Made by a program: the position numbers and the translations under genes. From positions 868,001 through 932,000 of the forward strand of contig CAXXES010000001.1 in assembly GCA_963677175.2 (NCBI GenBank): 64,000 nucleotides of DNA. The letters run 5' to 3'. The notes under the pieces were generated by a model. The model did no database searches and was not told the origin of the DNA. It worked only from the letters and a program-made list of their open reading frames with translations. This stretch comes from Sunxiuqinia sp963677175 (GTDB taxonomy: Bacteria > Bacteroidota > Bacteroidia > Bacteroidales > Prolixibacteraceae). Positions 8,989 through 17,589 of this stretch are shown here, one piece after another. The first letter of the stretch is position 1; each line of letters opens with the position of its first letter.

Positions 8989-9996
8989 ATGGCCAACAAG
9001 TATTTCCAACCGATTAAGCGATTCTTGCCCGACGGATTTATCTCCGGCATTCTCCTCATGATTCTTTTGGCATATCTGCTTCCGGGTATTGGCAGGCAGG
9101 GCAGCCCCATCGAGCTAAAAGTGCTGATTCGCTATGGCATCTCGCTGCTGTTCTTTTTCTACGGACTGCGGTTGAGCCCCCAAAAACTAAAGGCCGACCT
9201 CAGTAATTGGCGCTTGCACCTCCTGATTCAATCCATCACCTTTTTGGTTTTTCCACTGGTGGTGCTGGCTTTTCGCCCGCTGCTGGCAGGTACCGAAAAT
9301 GAAATGCTTTGGTTAGCGGTTTTCTTTCTGGCGGCGCTGCCGTCTACCGTCTCTTCCTCCGTGGTTATGGTGTCCATTGCTGAAGGCAACCTGCCCAGCG
9401 CCATTTTCAATGCCAGTATTTCCGGGGTCATCGGCATTTTACTCACCCCCCTGTGGATGGGAATTTTTCTGGATAAGCAAAGCGAAGCCTTCGCGTTTGG
9501 TGAAGTCATTCGCGATCTGGTGATCCAAATTCTCATCCCGGTATTTGTCGGCCTTCTGCTACATCGCTGGTGGGGTGTCTGGGCCAATCGAAACAAGCGC
9601 GACCTGAGCCTGTTCGATAAATCGATTATTCTGATGGTGGTGTACCGGAGTTTTAGCGATTCATTTCTGAATGGCATTTTCACGAGCATCAAACTTCATG
9701 AGCTGTTGCTGTTGGCAGGTAGTGTAATCGCTTTGTTTTTTTTCATTTTTGAAGGAACTAAAGTGTTGACCCGTCTGATGCATTTCAACCGCGAAGACCG
9801 GATTACCATTCTGTTTGCTTCCTCAAAAAAATCCCTGGTTCATGGCTCGGTCATGGTCATGGTGTTGTTTGGCGATACCACTATCGGCAGTTTGTTTTTG
9901 GTGCCGGTTATGATCTACCATGCCTTCCAGTTGTTCTACATCAGCATTGTGGCCCGCCGTTATGGGAAAGAGAAGATTGAGGGATTGAGGGATTGA
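8989..9996 (+). CDS. Bile acid:sodium symporter-like (SBF/YfeH type) transporter
   Basis: A 335-residue integral membrane protein with about nine to ten hydrophobic segments. The N-terminus FLPDGFISGILLMILLAYLL, the segment FFLAALPSTVSSSVVMVSIAEGN (~112-134) and the C-terminal ASSKKSLVHGSVMV are typical of the SBF-like CPA transporter family (PF13593, YfeH type). Substrates for this branch are not established; organic anions are likely. It is followed after 62 bp by a histidine kinase and response regulator and could be co-transcribed with them, but that is inference from spacing only. Confidence 0.85.
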   Translation: MANKYFQPIKRFLPDGFISGILLMILLAYLLPGIGRQGSPIELKVLIRYGISLLFFFYGLRLSPQKLKADLSNWRLHLLIQSITFLVFPLVVLAFRPLLAGTENEMLWLAVFFLAALPSTVSSSVVMVSIAEGNLPSAIFNASISGVIGILLTPLWMGIFLDKQSEAFAFGEVIRDLVIQILIPVFVGLLLHRWWGVWANRNKRDLSLFDKSIILMVVYRSFSDSFLNGIFTSIKLHELLLLAGSVIALFFFIFEGTKVLTRLMHFNREDRITILFASSKKSLVHGSVMVMVLFGDTTIGSLFLVPVMIYHAFQLFYISIVARRYGKEKIEGLRD

Positions 9997-10058
9997 AGGA
10001 GCGGAATTTTCGTTTCGATTTAATACCTTTAGCCGTTACCGGAAACTGAGAAAAACGT

Positions 10059-11591
10059 ATGGTTCGAACACTAGCCAAAATAAGCCTGGTTCTGCTCATC
10101 ATTGTTGCCTTGCCCATGGGATTCTATCTTGTCAGGGAATTTTCTGCCTTGAGTAAGAACGAAGAAATGGTTGAACGCGTATTTAGCACCCAGCTCGAAT
10201 CCATCCTGTATTCCATCAATCAATATTCTGAAAATGTGGTTCAGCAATGGAGCCAGAGCCTTGATCATCCGGTCGATCCCCGGGGAGAACTGATGCAGGG
10301 GCTGACGGAAAACCTGTTTGCCAAGAACGAAGCGCTGAAGGCGGTGCGTTTTTTGGACTTAACCTCTTGGGAGCAGCAGTCGGTTTATTTCAACGATTCG
10401 GTTTTTACGATTGATCGCTGGCCCGAACAAAGCCGGCTCGACGTGCTTCGGGGCTACCTCGAGTCCAATTACCAGCGTGTGGAGGTGGAACCATTCAACA
10501 ACGAGTTGCTGCTCTATTTTTTACCCAGAAACCGGAATGGCGAACAGCTTTGTCAATTGGTGGTGGATCGACAGGCTTTTATTCAGCAAAACCTCAGCCC
10601 CATGATTCAGCAGGTGGCCCACGATATTTTTTACATCAGCATTGCCGATTCGCTCTCAGGCGGGGTGCTGTTTACTACCGGAGATGATACCGGATTGGCC
10701 CAGACCGCAGCTCATGCAGACATGTGGTACCTCCCCGGTCATCAGCTGCGCATCCGGCTGAAGTCGAGAACCTTGGTGGATTTGGCTACCGAGCGCACCC
10801 AGCGCGACAATTACATGCTGATGGGCGTGGGATTACTGGTGGTGCTGGGCTTCATCTTTGTGGTGATCAACATCCGGAAAGAGATGAAGCTGGCCGAAAT
10901 CAAGTCCGAGTTTGTCGCCAACGTGTCGCACGAAATACGAACCCCCCTGGCCCTGATCAGCATGTATTCTGAAACGCTTCTGCTGAAACGGGTTAAAACA
11001 GAGGAGAAACAGGCCGAATACCTGCGGACCATCTATGAGGAAAGTGCCCGGCTGACAGGCATTGTCAACCGGATTCTGAATTTCTCACGCATTGAGCGCA
11101 ACCGGATTACGTACCACTTCGAGCGGCTTGATTTACAGCAGGCGGTTCCGGAGATTGTTTCCGAGTTCAATGCGCATCTGTCGGCAGCCCAGATTGAATG
11201 TCACTGCGAATCGGGAAAGAACGATGCCTGGGTGATGGCTGATCGGGAATCCTTGAAAACCCTGGTCGGCAACCTGCTCGACAATGCCATGAAGTACAGC
11301 GATAAGCCCGAAAAGCGAATCAAGGTCAGGATGCTGAAAAAGCCCAATCAGGTTTGGATTGAAGTGGAAGACAATGGTATCGGGATTTCCGCCAAACACC
11401 AGAAATACATTTTCGACCAGTTTTACCGGGTTACCGAAGGCGATCTGGCACACCGAGCAAAAGGCTCGGGGCTGGGATTGAACCTGGTGAAACGGATTAT
11501 GAAAGCCCACGGCGGCACCGTTTCTATCCATAGCAAGTTGGGTGAAGGAAGTACGTTTAGTTTGAAATTTCCGCGTAAAGAAAAAGAATAA
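10059..11591 (+). CDS. Membrane sensor histidine kinase
   Basis: A 510-residue kinase with a transmembrane segment at ~7-24, a periplasmic sensor of about 220 residues without recognisable domain, and a second membrane segment at ~253-272. The HisKA H-box reads FVANVSHEIRTPLA with phospho-acceptor His291. The ATPase domain has an N-box (LLDNAMKYS), G1 (VEDNGIGIS), F-box (IFDQFYRV) and G2 (GSGLGLNLV), so it looks fully active. The response regulator starts 4 nt after its stop, so the two are a cognate pair. The stimulus is unknown; the upstream transporter is a possible functional neighbour. Confidence 0.93.
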   Translation: MVRTLAKISLVLLIIVALPMGFYLVREFSALSKNEEMVERVFSTQLESILYSINQYSENVVQQWSQSLDHPVDPRGELMQGLTENLFAKNEALKAVRFLDLTSWEQQSVYFNDSVFTIDRWPEQSRLDVLRGYLESNYQRVEVEPFNNELLLYFLPRNRNGEQLCQLVVDRQAFIQQNLSPMIQQVAHDIFYISIADSLSGGVLFTTGDDTGLAQTAAHADMWYLPGHQLRIRLKSRTLVDLATERTQRDNYMLMGVGLLVVLGFIFVVINIRKEMKLAEIKSEFVANVSHEIRTPLALISMYSETLLLKRVKTEEKQAEYLRTIYEESARLTGIVNRILNFSRIERNRITYHFERLDLQQAVPEIVSEFNAHLSAAQIECHCESGKNDAWVMADRESLKTLVGNLLDNAMKYSDKPEKRIKVRMLKKPNQVWIEVEDNGIGISAKHQKYIFDQFYRVTEGDLAHRAKGSGLGLNLVKRIMKAHGGTVSIHSKLGEGSTFSLKFPRKEKE

Positions 11592-11595
11592 AAGC

Positions 11596-12276
11596 ATGTC
11601 AAAAATCTTAATTATTGAAGACGAACAGGCCATGTTGGTTGGCTTGCGCGACAACCTGGAGTTTGAAGGCTACCAGGTTGAAACAGCCGATCGTGGTGAT
11701 GATGGCTTGAAAAAGTTGCAAGCCGATCGCTTTGATTTGGTCTTGCTGGATGTCATGCTTCCCGGCATGTCGGGCTTTGATGTGTGCAAAAAAGCCCGGG
11801 CCCGGGGAATCGACACCCCAATCATTTTGCTGACTGCCCGTGGCGAAGAATTGGACAAAGTGCTGGGTCTCGAGCTGGGCGCCGATGATTATGTGACCAA
11901 GCCCTTCAGCCTGCGCGAATTGCTGGCCCGCATTAAAGTGATTTTGCGGCGAACCGGCAACGGTGATAAAGCCCAAAACGATTCGCTGACCATTGGCAAT
12001 TTGCGGGTTTCCTTCGATGCTTACGAAGCTTATGACCTGGAGAGCAAGCCGGTGAAGATGTCGCACAAGGAATTTGAAATTCTGCATTACCTCTACCGGC
12101 ATGCGGGTAAGATTGTAACCCGCGATGACATCCTCGACCAGGTTTGGGGAATGGACTACCAACCTACCGCCCGAACCGTCGATAACTTCATTGTCCGCCT
12201 GCGAACCAAGATCGATACGCCCGAAAGCCAGCACATCATTACCGTGCATGGCGTGGGGTATAAGTTGGTGTTGTAG
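11596..12276 (+). CDS. OmpR/PhoB-family response regulator
   Basis: A 226-residue DNA-binding regulator. The receiver domain (1-120) has the acidic pair Glu8/Asp9, phospho-acceptor Asp52 (LLDVMLPG), Thr80 and Lys102 (TKPF). The C-terminal winged helix (~130-226) contains the SHKEFEILHYL and ARTVDNFIVRLR motifs of the OmpR family. It is the cognate partner of the preceding kinase, 4 nt upstream. Nothing in the sequence identifies its target promoters. All key receiver residues are present, so it should respond to phosphorylation. Confidence 0.95.
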   Translation: MSKILIIEDEQAMLVGLRDNLEFEGYQVETADRGDDGLKKLQADRFDLVLLDVMLPGMSGFDVCKKARARGIDTPIILLTARGEELDKVLGLELGADDYVTKPFSLRELLARIKVILRRTGNGDKAQNDSLTIGNLRVSFDAYEAYDLESKPVKMSHKEFEILHYLYRHAGKIVTRDDILDQVWGMDYQPTARTVDNFIVRLRTKIDTPESQHIITVHGVGYKLVL

Positions 12277-12969
12277 TTCCAAGTTCCAGATTCCAAATTT
12301 CAAGTTTGCCGTCCGCTTGCTACTAGCGGGGGTTTGCCTACTGCGGCTGTTTCAGTTGTCAGTCTGTTCAACTCGTAGCTTCTTTTCTCTTTCTCTCAAT
12401 ACATGAAAAGTACATAAGTGGAAGCTCGCCTGTGCCTATTCTTCTTCAAATCAAATCATCTTGCGAATAGAACCTTATTTTTATTCCTTAAACCTTAGTA
12501 GCTGGCGATTAACGCAAAAACCCTAACCTTATTTACCTTATAGCCAATTTCATTTTTACAACCTTTGGGCGAAACCGGATCTTTCCTGAAAAAGAAATAA
12601 GGTGAATAAGGTGAGAAGGGAGTAATATCTAACAGGGCTACTAAGGTCAGAGCCGAAAATAAGGTTTTTGAAGAGGATAACACTAATTGTCCACAAGAAT
12701 TTGAATTGATCCTAAAAAACCTCGTCGGGGCGTAATTTTTTTGAGCAAGCTGACTCAAAATTGACGTTTTGGCCACTAAAATGACCTAAAAAGGAGCCAA
12801 AAACCTCTTCATTTTACGTGAATTTTTGACCCCAAAAGTATCGTTCATGAGTCGCAGAGGGGGTTTACCCCCCCTAAAAAGCATCGTTCATGAAATTTTT
12901 TAGAAATTTTGATGATAAGTGAATCTTGTTTTATAACTTTTGTCGATTAAAAAATTAAACTAATTAATT
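12277..12969. other. Gene-free stretch with 7-nt repeats and an iterated ATCGTTCATGA motif
   Basis: No convincing gene in 690 bp. A five-unit heptamer run (GTTCCAA, GTTCCAG, ATTCCAA, ATTTCAA, GTTTGCC) follows the stop codon at 12276-12310. Near the next gene, ATCGTTCATGA occurs at 12840-12850 and again at 12883-12893, bracketing a GGGGG-TTTA-CCCCC hairpin (12859-12872). A weak promoter (TTTG 12908-12911; AACTTTTG 12935-12942) precedes the following gene. Confidence 0.5.
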
Positions 12970-13419
12970 ATGGAGAATAAAGTTAATTTTCAAATCCCAG
13001 CTGAAACCGTCAGCCTAATTGTGGAAAAAGTTACCGAGATTGATCAGGCCCTCAAACCCTTTTTGCTTGGCTTAACGCCGGACGACCGTCAGAACCTACC
13101 AAAAATGGGTGACGGAACCATCCCTCTTGTTCTGAAATGCCTGGAGTACACTAAAACCAATCCGGAGTTTGCCCCACCATTTCTGGCGCAGGATGGTTTT
13201 GCAAGTGATATGGATGTCTGGTCGCAGATGATGTCAGTGTTAAGGCCCATTAAGAAACTGTATGACGCCCTTGACGACACCACGATGCAGGCTGGCGCCG
13301 AGAGCTATATGGCTGCCCTCAGTTATTACAACTCGGTAAAGTATGCCGCCCGAAGGGGGATTCCCGGCGCAAAAGCCATTTATGATGACTTAAAGGTCCG
13401 GTTTGCGAAAAAGAAATAG
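12970..13419 (+). CDS. Conserved-looking hypothetical protein, 149 residues
   Basis: I do not recognise the family. The protein is soluble, largely helical by composition, and rich in short conserved-looking segments such as LLGLTPDDRQNLPKMGDG (33-50) and YYNSVKYAARRG. It has no signal peptide, membrane segment or known catalytic motif. Codon use and composition look like a real gene, and a plausible promoter and AT-rich leader sit upstream. It stands alone between two repeat-rich intergenic regions, with the 21-bp array starting about 100 bp after its stop. The name of the family and any function are unknown. Confidence 0.75.
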   Translation: MENKVNFQIPAETVSLIVEKVTEIDQALKPFLLGLTPDDRQNLPKMGDGTIPLVLKCLEYTKTNPEFAPPFLAQDGFASDMDVWSQMMSVLRPIKKLYDALDDTTMQAGAESYMAALSYYNSVKYAARRGIPGAKAIYDDLKVRFAKKK

Positions 13420-13525
13420 CTAATTCCAACGATGAAACTGTTTGAGCGTGAAGGTTCAAATGAGTGTGTTATAGAAAGAAGGCAGGGACGTTTATCGCCC
13501 CTGTTTTTCTTGAGAGGATCCACCT

Positions 13526-13805
13526 GCATGTTGCAACCGATACCCTCGGAGGCACACGCTTGCATGTTTTAGATCCTCGCGAGGATCTCAGAGGTGCTTG
13601 CTTGCATGTTTTAGGTGCTCGCTCGACTCTCTGAGGTCCTCCGTTGCATGTTTTAGGTCCTCGCTTGACCCTCTGAGGTGCTCGCTTGAAGCTTTTTGCT
13701 CCTTGCTTGGATGTTTTAGGTGCTCACTTGCATGTTTGAGGTGGGGGGGGGTACCTCCGAGGTGGGGGGGGGTACCTCCGAGGTGGGGGGGGGTACCTCC
13801 GAGGT
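13526..13805. repeat. 21-bp tandem array ending in three identical G-rich units
   Basis: Units recur at exactly 21-bp spacing: GCATGTTTTAGGT-type at 13562, 13604, 13646, 13709 and 13730, alternating with GACTCTCTGAGGT-type at 13583, 13625 and 13667. The last three units (13738-13800) are identical and each contains a run of nine G followed by TACCTCC; they are in phase with the older units. The open frame across it encodes only the repeat (RWGGVPP three times) and is not supported as a gene. After it, to 14204, lie one copy of a hairpin element and no gene. Confidence 0.8.
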
Positions 13806-13948
13806 ACCCCCTAAACGGTTAAATAGAGCATCCGAGGCAAAAAAGCAGTCTTGATGATTTTTTTATCTTTTGATCAGCTAAGTGGATGTTAAGCTAAACT
13901 ATTTTATTTAAATTGGACGTGCTTTGAAGAGAGCGGATAGTATTTCTC

Positions 13949-14025
13949 CTGACCGTCCCTCCGCAGAACAACGTTCTGCTCCTCCCTCCCTACACGAGTA
14001 GGGAGGGCCGGGGTGGGTGCAAAAA
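13949..14025. repeat. Hairpin repeat element, copy 1 (upstream of DUF4419 gene)
   Basis: The element contains GCAGAAC-AAC-GTTCTGC (7-bp stem) followed by CCCTCCCTAC-ACGA-GTAGGGAGGG (perfect 10-bp stem, 13984-14007) and a GGGTGGGTGCAAA tail. A diverged copy in the same orientation lies at 15681-15755, on the other side of the DUF4419 gene. Confidence 0.7.
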
Positions 14026-14204
14026 GCAGGCGAAGGGTAAGGACGGGGGCCGAGGATGAACGAAAAAGTGAGAGACAGGAGCGGGTTGATGAGTTGGAGA
14101 GATAAAATGAAAAACAACACCAACAAATACGATAGCCTTAAAGGATAGACAACAGGGTTAGCTTGCATTAAAATAGATCATCTAACCAACTAAAATACAA
14201 TCAA

Positions 14205-15629
14205 ATGAATACACTCATAAAAACGGTACTACTGCTTTGTATGACGATAAATGTATTTGGGCAGAATGAAATAAAGTTTCAAGTGGAAGAATTATCAAAA
14301 CCTGAGAAATTATTATCTGCAACGGATTATGATAGGGTGTATAAACTTTTGATATTGTCTGATTTAAGTATTTCTGGTTATCAATTCGATAAAGTCAGTT
14401 CTGAATTCCCCTACAATATTATTGCACAAAGTATGGCACCCGAAGGTTTGGTGTGTTTTGGATATCAATCGTTCTTTAACGGAATGTACCAGGCCTACGC
14501 CGACCACAGGCCATTTGTCCTGTCTCCCGATATGATTTGGTTATTAATAAGTCAAGGATTTGCAAGACACGTGAATGCCAATCCAGAATCATTACGAAAG
14601 GACTTTGTTGATTTCGATGGCAAGTTGTCTTTACTAGTCAAATCAGATAAAGATTTGCTCAATGGTTCGGTAAATTCAAAAGATTGGGAGGCTGTTTTTC
14701 CCCAGTTTACAACTCAGATTGCAAATCATACAGGAGAGGAACTGATTAATATTTTATCGTCAGACTTCTCAACGACGACGGCGATTGAAAAGGTGGCGGC
14801 AGAAATAACCCTCATGGAAGCGATGGAGCCTTATTTTGAGTTTGTTGTTATTCGAATTATTTGCGGAATTCCCGAGATTACGCTCAAAGGCACTCCTGAA
14901 GATTGGCAAAGAATCTATGATAAGACAAAAAAATTGGGAGAATATGATTTAGTATGGTGGACCAATGAACTCGAGCCTATTTTAAAGGAATTCATAAAAA
15001 CATCAAAAGGAGATATCGATAAAGATTTTTGGAGGAATATGTTTAAATACCATTCCCAGGAGAAATATGGTGCGCCAAAAATAATAGATGGTTGGATTGT
15101 TAAATTTTACCCATACGCCAAAGATGGCAAACGAAATAATTTAACACATTTAAAAGGAAGCGACAATTTGCCGGAAGAGATTGTAAAGGTTGACTTAAAG
15201 TATATCGAATTATCTGGTGGCACTGAAAAAACGACTCCTTTAGAATTGTGGGCAGGATTTATTGGATTGGAACAAAATGCAAATGATTTCACTTTGACAC
15301 CAAAGATTGGTTGGATGATTAGAAAAAAGGATATTGATAATGCCGGGTTAAAATACCAATTAAAAAAGCAGGTGGATTCAGGTATATCCATCAGAGTAAA
15401 AGAAATACCAAATTCAATTTATGAATTAAAAGAGATATACGATCTTGAAATTTCTTTTATCGGGAACATATTAATTCCGGATAAACTGAAAGAAATTGAA
15501 ATCGGGAAACTTAAATTATCTGGAAAAATTGATAAATCGGAAATTGAGCGGATAAATAAAATGTTTCCAGATACAGAATTGATTATAAACAAAGAAAGAA
15601 TTAGCCCCGCACTTCGGGAAATGCCCTAA
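14205..15629 (+). CDS. Exported DUF4419-domain protein
   Basis: A 474-residue protein with a signal peptide (1-19, ending FGQ). The DUF4419 family is recognised by LSPDMIWLLISQGFARHVN (~106-124) and CGIPEITLKGTPEDWQRIYD (~225-244), followed by a WW motif and the K.YPY.KDGKRN region. The function of DUF4419 is not established. The gene is clearly more AT-rich than the surrounding housekeeping genes and is bracketed by two same-orientation copies of a hairpin element, which suggests it arrived as a cassette. The C-terminal ~90 residues are lysine- and isoleucine-rich and less conserved-looking. No partner gene is apparent. Confidence 0.85.
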   Translation: MNTLIKTVLLLCMTINVFGQNEIKFQVEELSKPEKLLSATDYDRVYKLLILSDLSISGYQFDKVSSEFPYNIIAQSMAPEGLVCFGYQSFFNGMYQAYADHRPFVLSPDMIWLLISQGFARHVNANPESLRKDFVDFDGKLSLLVKSDKDLLNGSVNSKDWEAVFPQFTTQIANHTGEELINILSSDFSTTTAIEKVAAEITLMEAMEPYFEFVVIRIICGIPEITLKGTPEDWQRIYDKTKKLGEYDLVWWTNELEPILKEFIKTSKGDIDKDFWRNMFKYHSQEKYGAPKIIDGWIVKFYPYAKDGKRNNLTHLKGSDNLPEEIVKVDLKYIELSGGTEKTTPLELWAGFIGLEQNANDFTLTPKIGWMIRKKDIDNAGLKYQLKKQVDSGISIRVKEIPNSIYELKEIYDLEISFIGNILIPDKLKEIEIGKLKLSGKIDKSEIERINKMFPDTELIINKERISPALREMP

Positions 15630-15680
15630 AGTAGGCTCCCGTTGGATCGGAATTGGTTCGTCGTCGGACGCGCAAGGTAT

Positions 15681-15755
15681 CCTGACCTTCCCCCTCCGCA
15701 GAACAACGTTCTGCTCTTCCCTCCCTGCACGCAGCCAGGCCCGTGGGGGTGCAAA
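15681..15755. repeat. Hairpin repeat element, copy 2 (downstream of DUF4419 gene)
   Basis: It shares CTCCGCAGAACAACGTTCTG and the following TCCCTCCCT.CACG with copy 1 and has the GTGGGGGTGCAAA tail, but the second stem of copy 1 is broken here. Same orientation as copy 1. Confidence 0.7.
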
Positions 15756-15804
15756 TCCAGCGAAACTGGAGAGCTGCTATTGACAATCACAATAAAATAA
15801 CGCT

Positions 15805-16068
15805 ATGACGGTACAAACAACTTCTTCTGGTAAAAAGTTTGACACTTTTTGGTCAATCTATTCCTTGGTATGCTTATCGTTTTCCATATTTCTTTGGCAG
15901 ACCGGACGAGATTACTTCATCGTATTGTGGATGGTCTTATTCGGCTTGTTGTTTGCTGTCAGGCATTTAATTTCGATTAAGCTTTTCAATATACTCAAGG
16001 TATTTGTTGCGCTGGGAATGCTTTTTTATTTGCTAAGAATAATGACTGAGTTATGGAGTATATGGTAA
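15805..16068 (+). CDS. Small membrane protein of unknown function, 87 residues
   Basis: No family recognised. Three hydrophobic segments are visible: YSLVCLSFSIFLW (~19-31), FIVLWMVLFGLLFAV (~38-52) and ILKVFVALGMLFYLL (~63-77). Short cytoplasmic ends with a basic N-terminus fit an inner-membrane protein. It is the first of three small membrane-protein genes on the plus strand (15.8-16.75 kb), spaced 91 and 31 bp apart. No ribosome-binding motif or promoter stands out. Confidence 0.6.
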   Translation: MTVQTTSSGKKFDTFWSIYSLVCLSFSIFLWQTGRDYFIVLWMVLFGLLFAVRHLISIKLFNILKVFVALGMLFYLLRIMTELWSIW

Positions 16069-16159
16069 TAAACAGATAACCTACACGAACAAACATGAAG
16101 ATTATAACAAAACTTTAGAAGAAGAACAGCGCTAATCCCTAACTCAAAAATAGAAGACC

Positions 16160-16429
16160 ATGAACAAAGCAATCAATTTTTTGACCGGAGTCATCGCAGG
16201 GCTGGCGCCTTTGGCAATTGCAGGAATTTTGAGTGTGTTAATTTACAATGAGCTTCAAAATCTGGCGGGTATTTTTATCTGTGTACTTCTTGGACTGCTG
16301 GCGATGTGTCTTGGAATCCAGATCTTCAAAAAAGTCCAGCGGGTTGGTATTTTTGATTTTATGACTGTTGTATTTGCTTCGCCCGATCTGGACAACCTGG
16401 AACCAACAGAGGGCTCGAAAACCAAATAA
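16160..16429 (+). CDS. Small membrane protein of unknown function, 89 residues
   Basis: Two hydrophobic helices (FLTGVIAGLAPLAIAGILSVLI, about 8-29, and IFICVLLGLLAMCLGI, about 39-54) followed by a soluble acidic tail (PDLDNLEPTEGSKTK). No family recognised. It sits 31 bp upstream of another small membrane protein and is probably co-transcribed with it. Confidence 0.6.
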   Translation: MNKAINFLTGVIAGLAPLAIAGILSVLIYNELQNLAGIFICVLLGLLAMCLGIQIFKKVQRVGIFDFMTVVFASPDLDNLEPTEGSKTK

Positions 16430-16460
16430 TTAATGTCTAACCAATTTTAAAAATGAATGT

Positions 16461-16745
16461 ATGAAACGAATCAAACGTTTTAATGTATGGCAAACGGCAA
16501 AGGTCGTTTCCCTGATGTATTTTCTGGTCATGGCGATCTTTATGATTCCCTTTGGGATCATTGGCAGCATCGTTGGCGGTATGTTTGGCAACCATTTCCC
16601 GTTTGGCGGGTTGATGTTTGTCTTCCTGCCTTTCCTTTATGGAATTGTCTTTTTCCTTTTTACCGCTTTGGGCTGCGCCATTTACAACCTGATTTCGGGC
16701 TGGATTGGCGGGATTGAAGTCGAGGTGGAATTGATGGAAGAATAA
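16461..16745 (+). CDS. Small membrane protein, DUF3566-like, 94 residues
   Basis: A basic amphipathic N-terminus (MKRIKRFNVWQTAKV) leads into two or three membrane segments, and the protein ends in GWIGGIEVEVELMEE. The pattern of N-terminal basic helix, a loop of Gly and Phe, and a C-terminal GGIEVEVE resembles the DUF3566 transmembrane domain, a family of unknown function; I assign this only by pattern. It ends 15 bp before the convergent haemoglobin gene. Confidence 0.7.
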   Translation: MKRIKRFNVWQTAKVVSLMYFLVMAIFMIPFGIIGSIVGGMFGNHFPFGGLMFVFLPFLYGIVFFLFTALGCAIYNLISGWIGGIEVEVELMEE

Positions 16746-16760
16746 GCCCGGCAAAACGGA

Positions 16761-17213
16761 CTATCGCATGATCGAATACGAACCATCGGGGGTGTTGACC
16801 ATCCAGTTGGAGAAATCGTGCAAGTAGCGCCAGAATGCCATCACCAGGTGTTCTGGCGCATCCATTTTGAGCAGTACCTCGCGGTAACATTCGAGCCATA
16901 CAATACGGTCGTCGGGCTTAATTTTAAAGGGCAAGTGACGATTAACCAACATGGGACTGCCCCGGTGTTGGTTAAAATAGTCGGGCCCTCCTAGCCGTTG
17001 AATAAAAAAGTCGGCCGACCGTTCTTTCGCAGCATCAAGTCCCACCGGATTTTTCGGAAATAGGTGTTTAATGGCGCTTTGCGCCAGCAAGTCGTAATGA
17101 TCGCTCACCATTTTTCGCACACCCGTTTCGCCCAGGTATTGATATAATTCCTGGTCGGGCATGTATTTGTTTGGCCGCGCGCCAAATGTCATTCGTTCAA
17201 TCTTCAGCTCCAT
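16761..17213 (-). CDS. Truncated haemoglobin (group II-like globin)
   Basis: A 150-residue haem protein of the 2-over-2 globin fold. The proximal His F8 is His93 in NRHLPFKI, the distal-pocket Tyr B10 is Tyr40, and Trp G8 is Trp106 (RIVWLECY); GGPDYFNQHRG is the typical EF-region. Group II truncated globins bind O2 or NO and are linked to nitric oxide or oxidative stress handling. The window gives no regulatory or redox neighbour, so its physiological partner is unknown. All haem-pocket residues visible by eye are conserved. Confidence 0.9.
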   Translation of the reverse strand: MELKIERMTFGARPNKYMPDQELYQYLGETGVRKMVSDHYDLLAQSAIKHLFPKNPVGLDAAKERSADFFIQRLGGPDYFNQHRGSPMLVNRHLPFKIKPDDRIVWLECYREVLLKMDAPEHLVMAFWRYLHDFSNWMVNTPDGSYSIMR

Positions 17214-17275
17214 CGTCTGCTTGCTTTTACAATTCTATCTGCAACAACCATTAGCGCTGGTTGAATGTTCAACAA

Positions 17276-17527
17276 ATGGAAATTCAAAATATCATCATCA
17301 GTTATCTCAAAGATTATAATCCCGCTTATGTCGGGCTATTTGGGTCGTTTGTCCGAGGAGATGGAACGGACCGTAGTGTTATTGACATTTTAGTTCGGTT
17401 CAATAACAGCTATTCCTTATTGCAACTCATTAAGCTGGAGAATGAACTGGTTCAGGATGTTGTATGGCGAACCATTGAGATTGATATTCCTGAGTTACAC
17501 CGGCTATTGAAAAAGATCGACTTGTAA
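17276..17527 (+). CDS. Orphan MNT-type nucleotidyltransferase domain protein, active-site degenerate
   Basis: An 83-residue protein from ATG 17276 (a TTG lies 15 nt upstream). The motif GLFGSFVRGDGTDRSVID matches the MNT/KNTase signature GSxxRG...SDID, but the first catalytic Asp of the DxD pair is Val (SVID). MNT proteins are usually the antitoxin partner of a HEPN toxin and act by AMPylating it. No HEPN gene follows: pgk is next, convergent. It is therefore probably a stranded or inactive antitoxin half. The missing Asp is read directly from the codon GTT. Confidence 0.7.
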   Translation: MEIQNIIISYLKDYNPAYVGLFGSFVRGDGTDRSVIDILVRFNNSYSLLQLIKLENELVQDVVWRTIEIDIPELHRLLKKIDL

Positions 17528-17533
17528 GAGGTC

Positions 17534-17565
17534 AAAAAAAAGCCCGAAGAAAAAATTCCCCGGGC
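17534..17565 (-). terminator. Intrinsic terminator of pgk
   Basis: Read on the minus strand: stem GCCCG/CGGGC with a 14-nt loop followed by eight T (17534-17541 on the plus strand as A). It lies 25 bp beyond the pgk stop and just inside the 3' side of the convergent MNT gene. Confidence 0.75.
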
Positions 17566-17589
17566 CAGTATCTTGATTTTTTGTTTGTT

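Noticed and set aside
8989..12276. Transporter as part of the two-component operon
   Set aside because: 62-bp gap and a separate possible promoter; linkage is plausible but not shown.
12495..12776. 93-residue minus-strand ORF
   Set aside because: AT-rich intergenic frame with no recognisable motif; overlaps nothing conserved.
13598..13822. 74-residue ORF with three WGGVPPR repeats
   Set aside because: It is the translation of the 21-bp repeat array; units persist in all frames and there is no promoter or homologue-like N-terminus.
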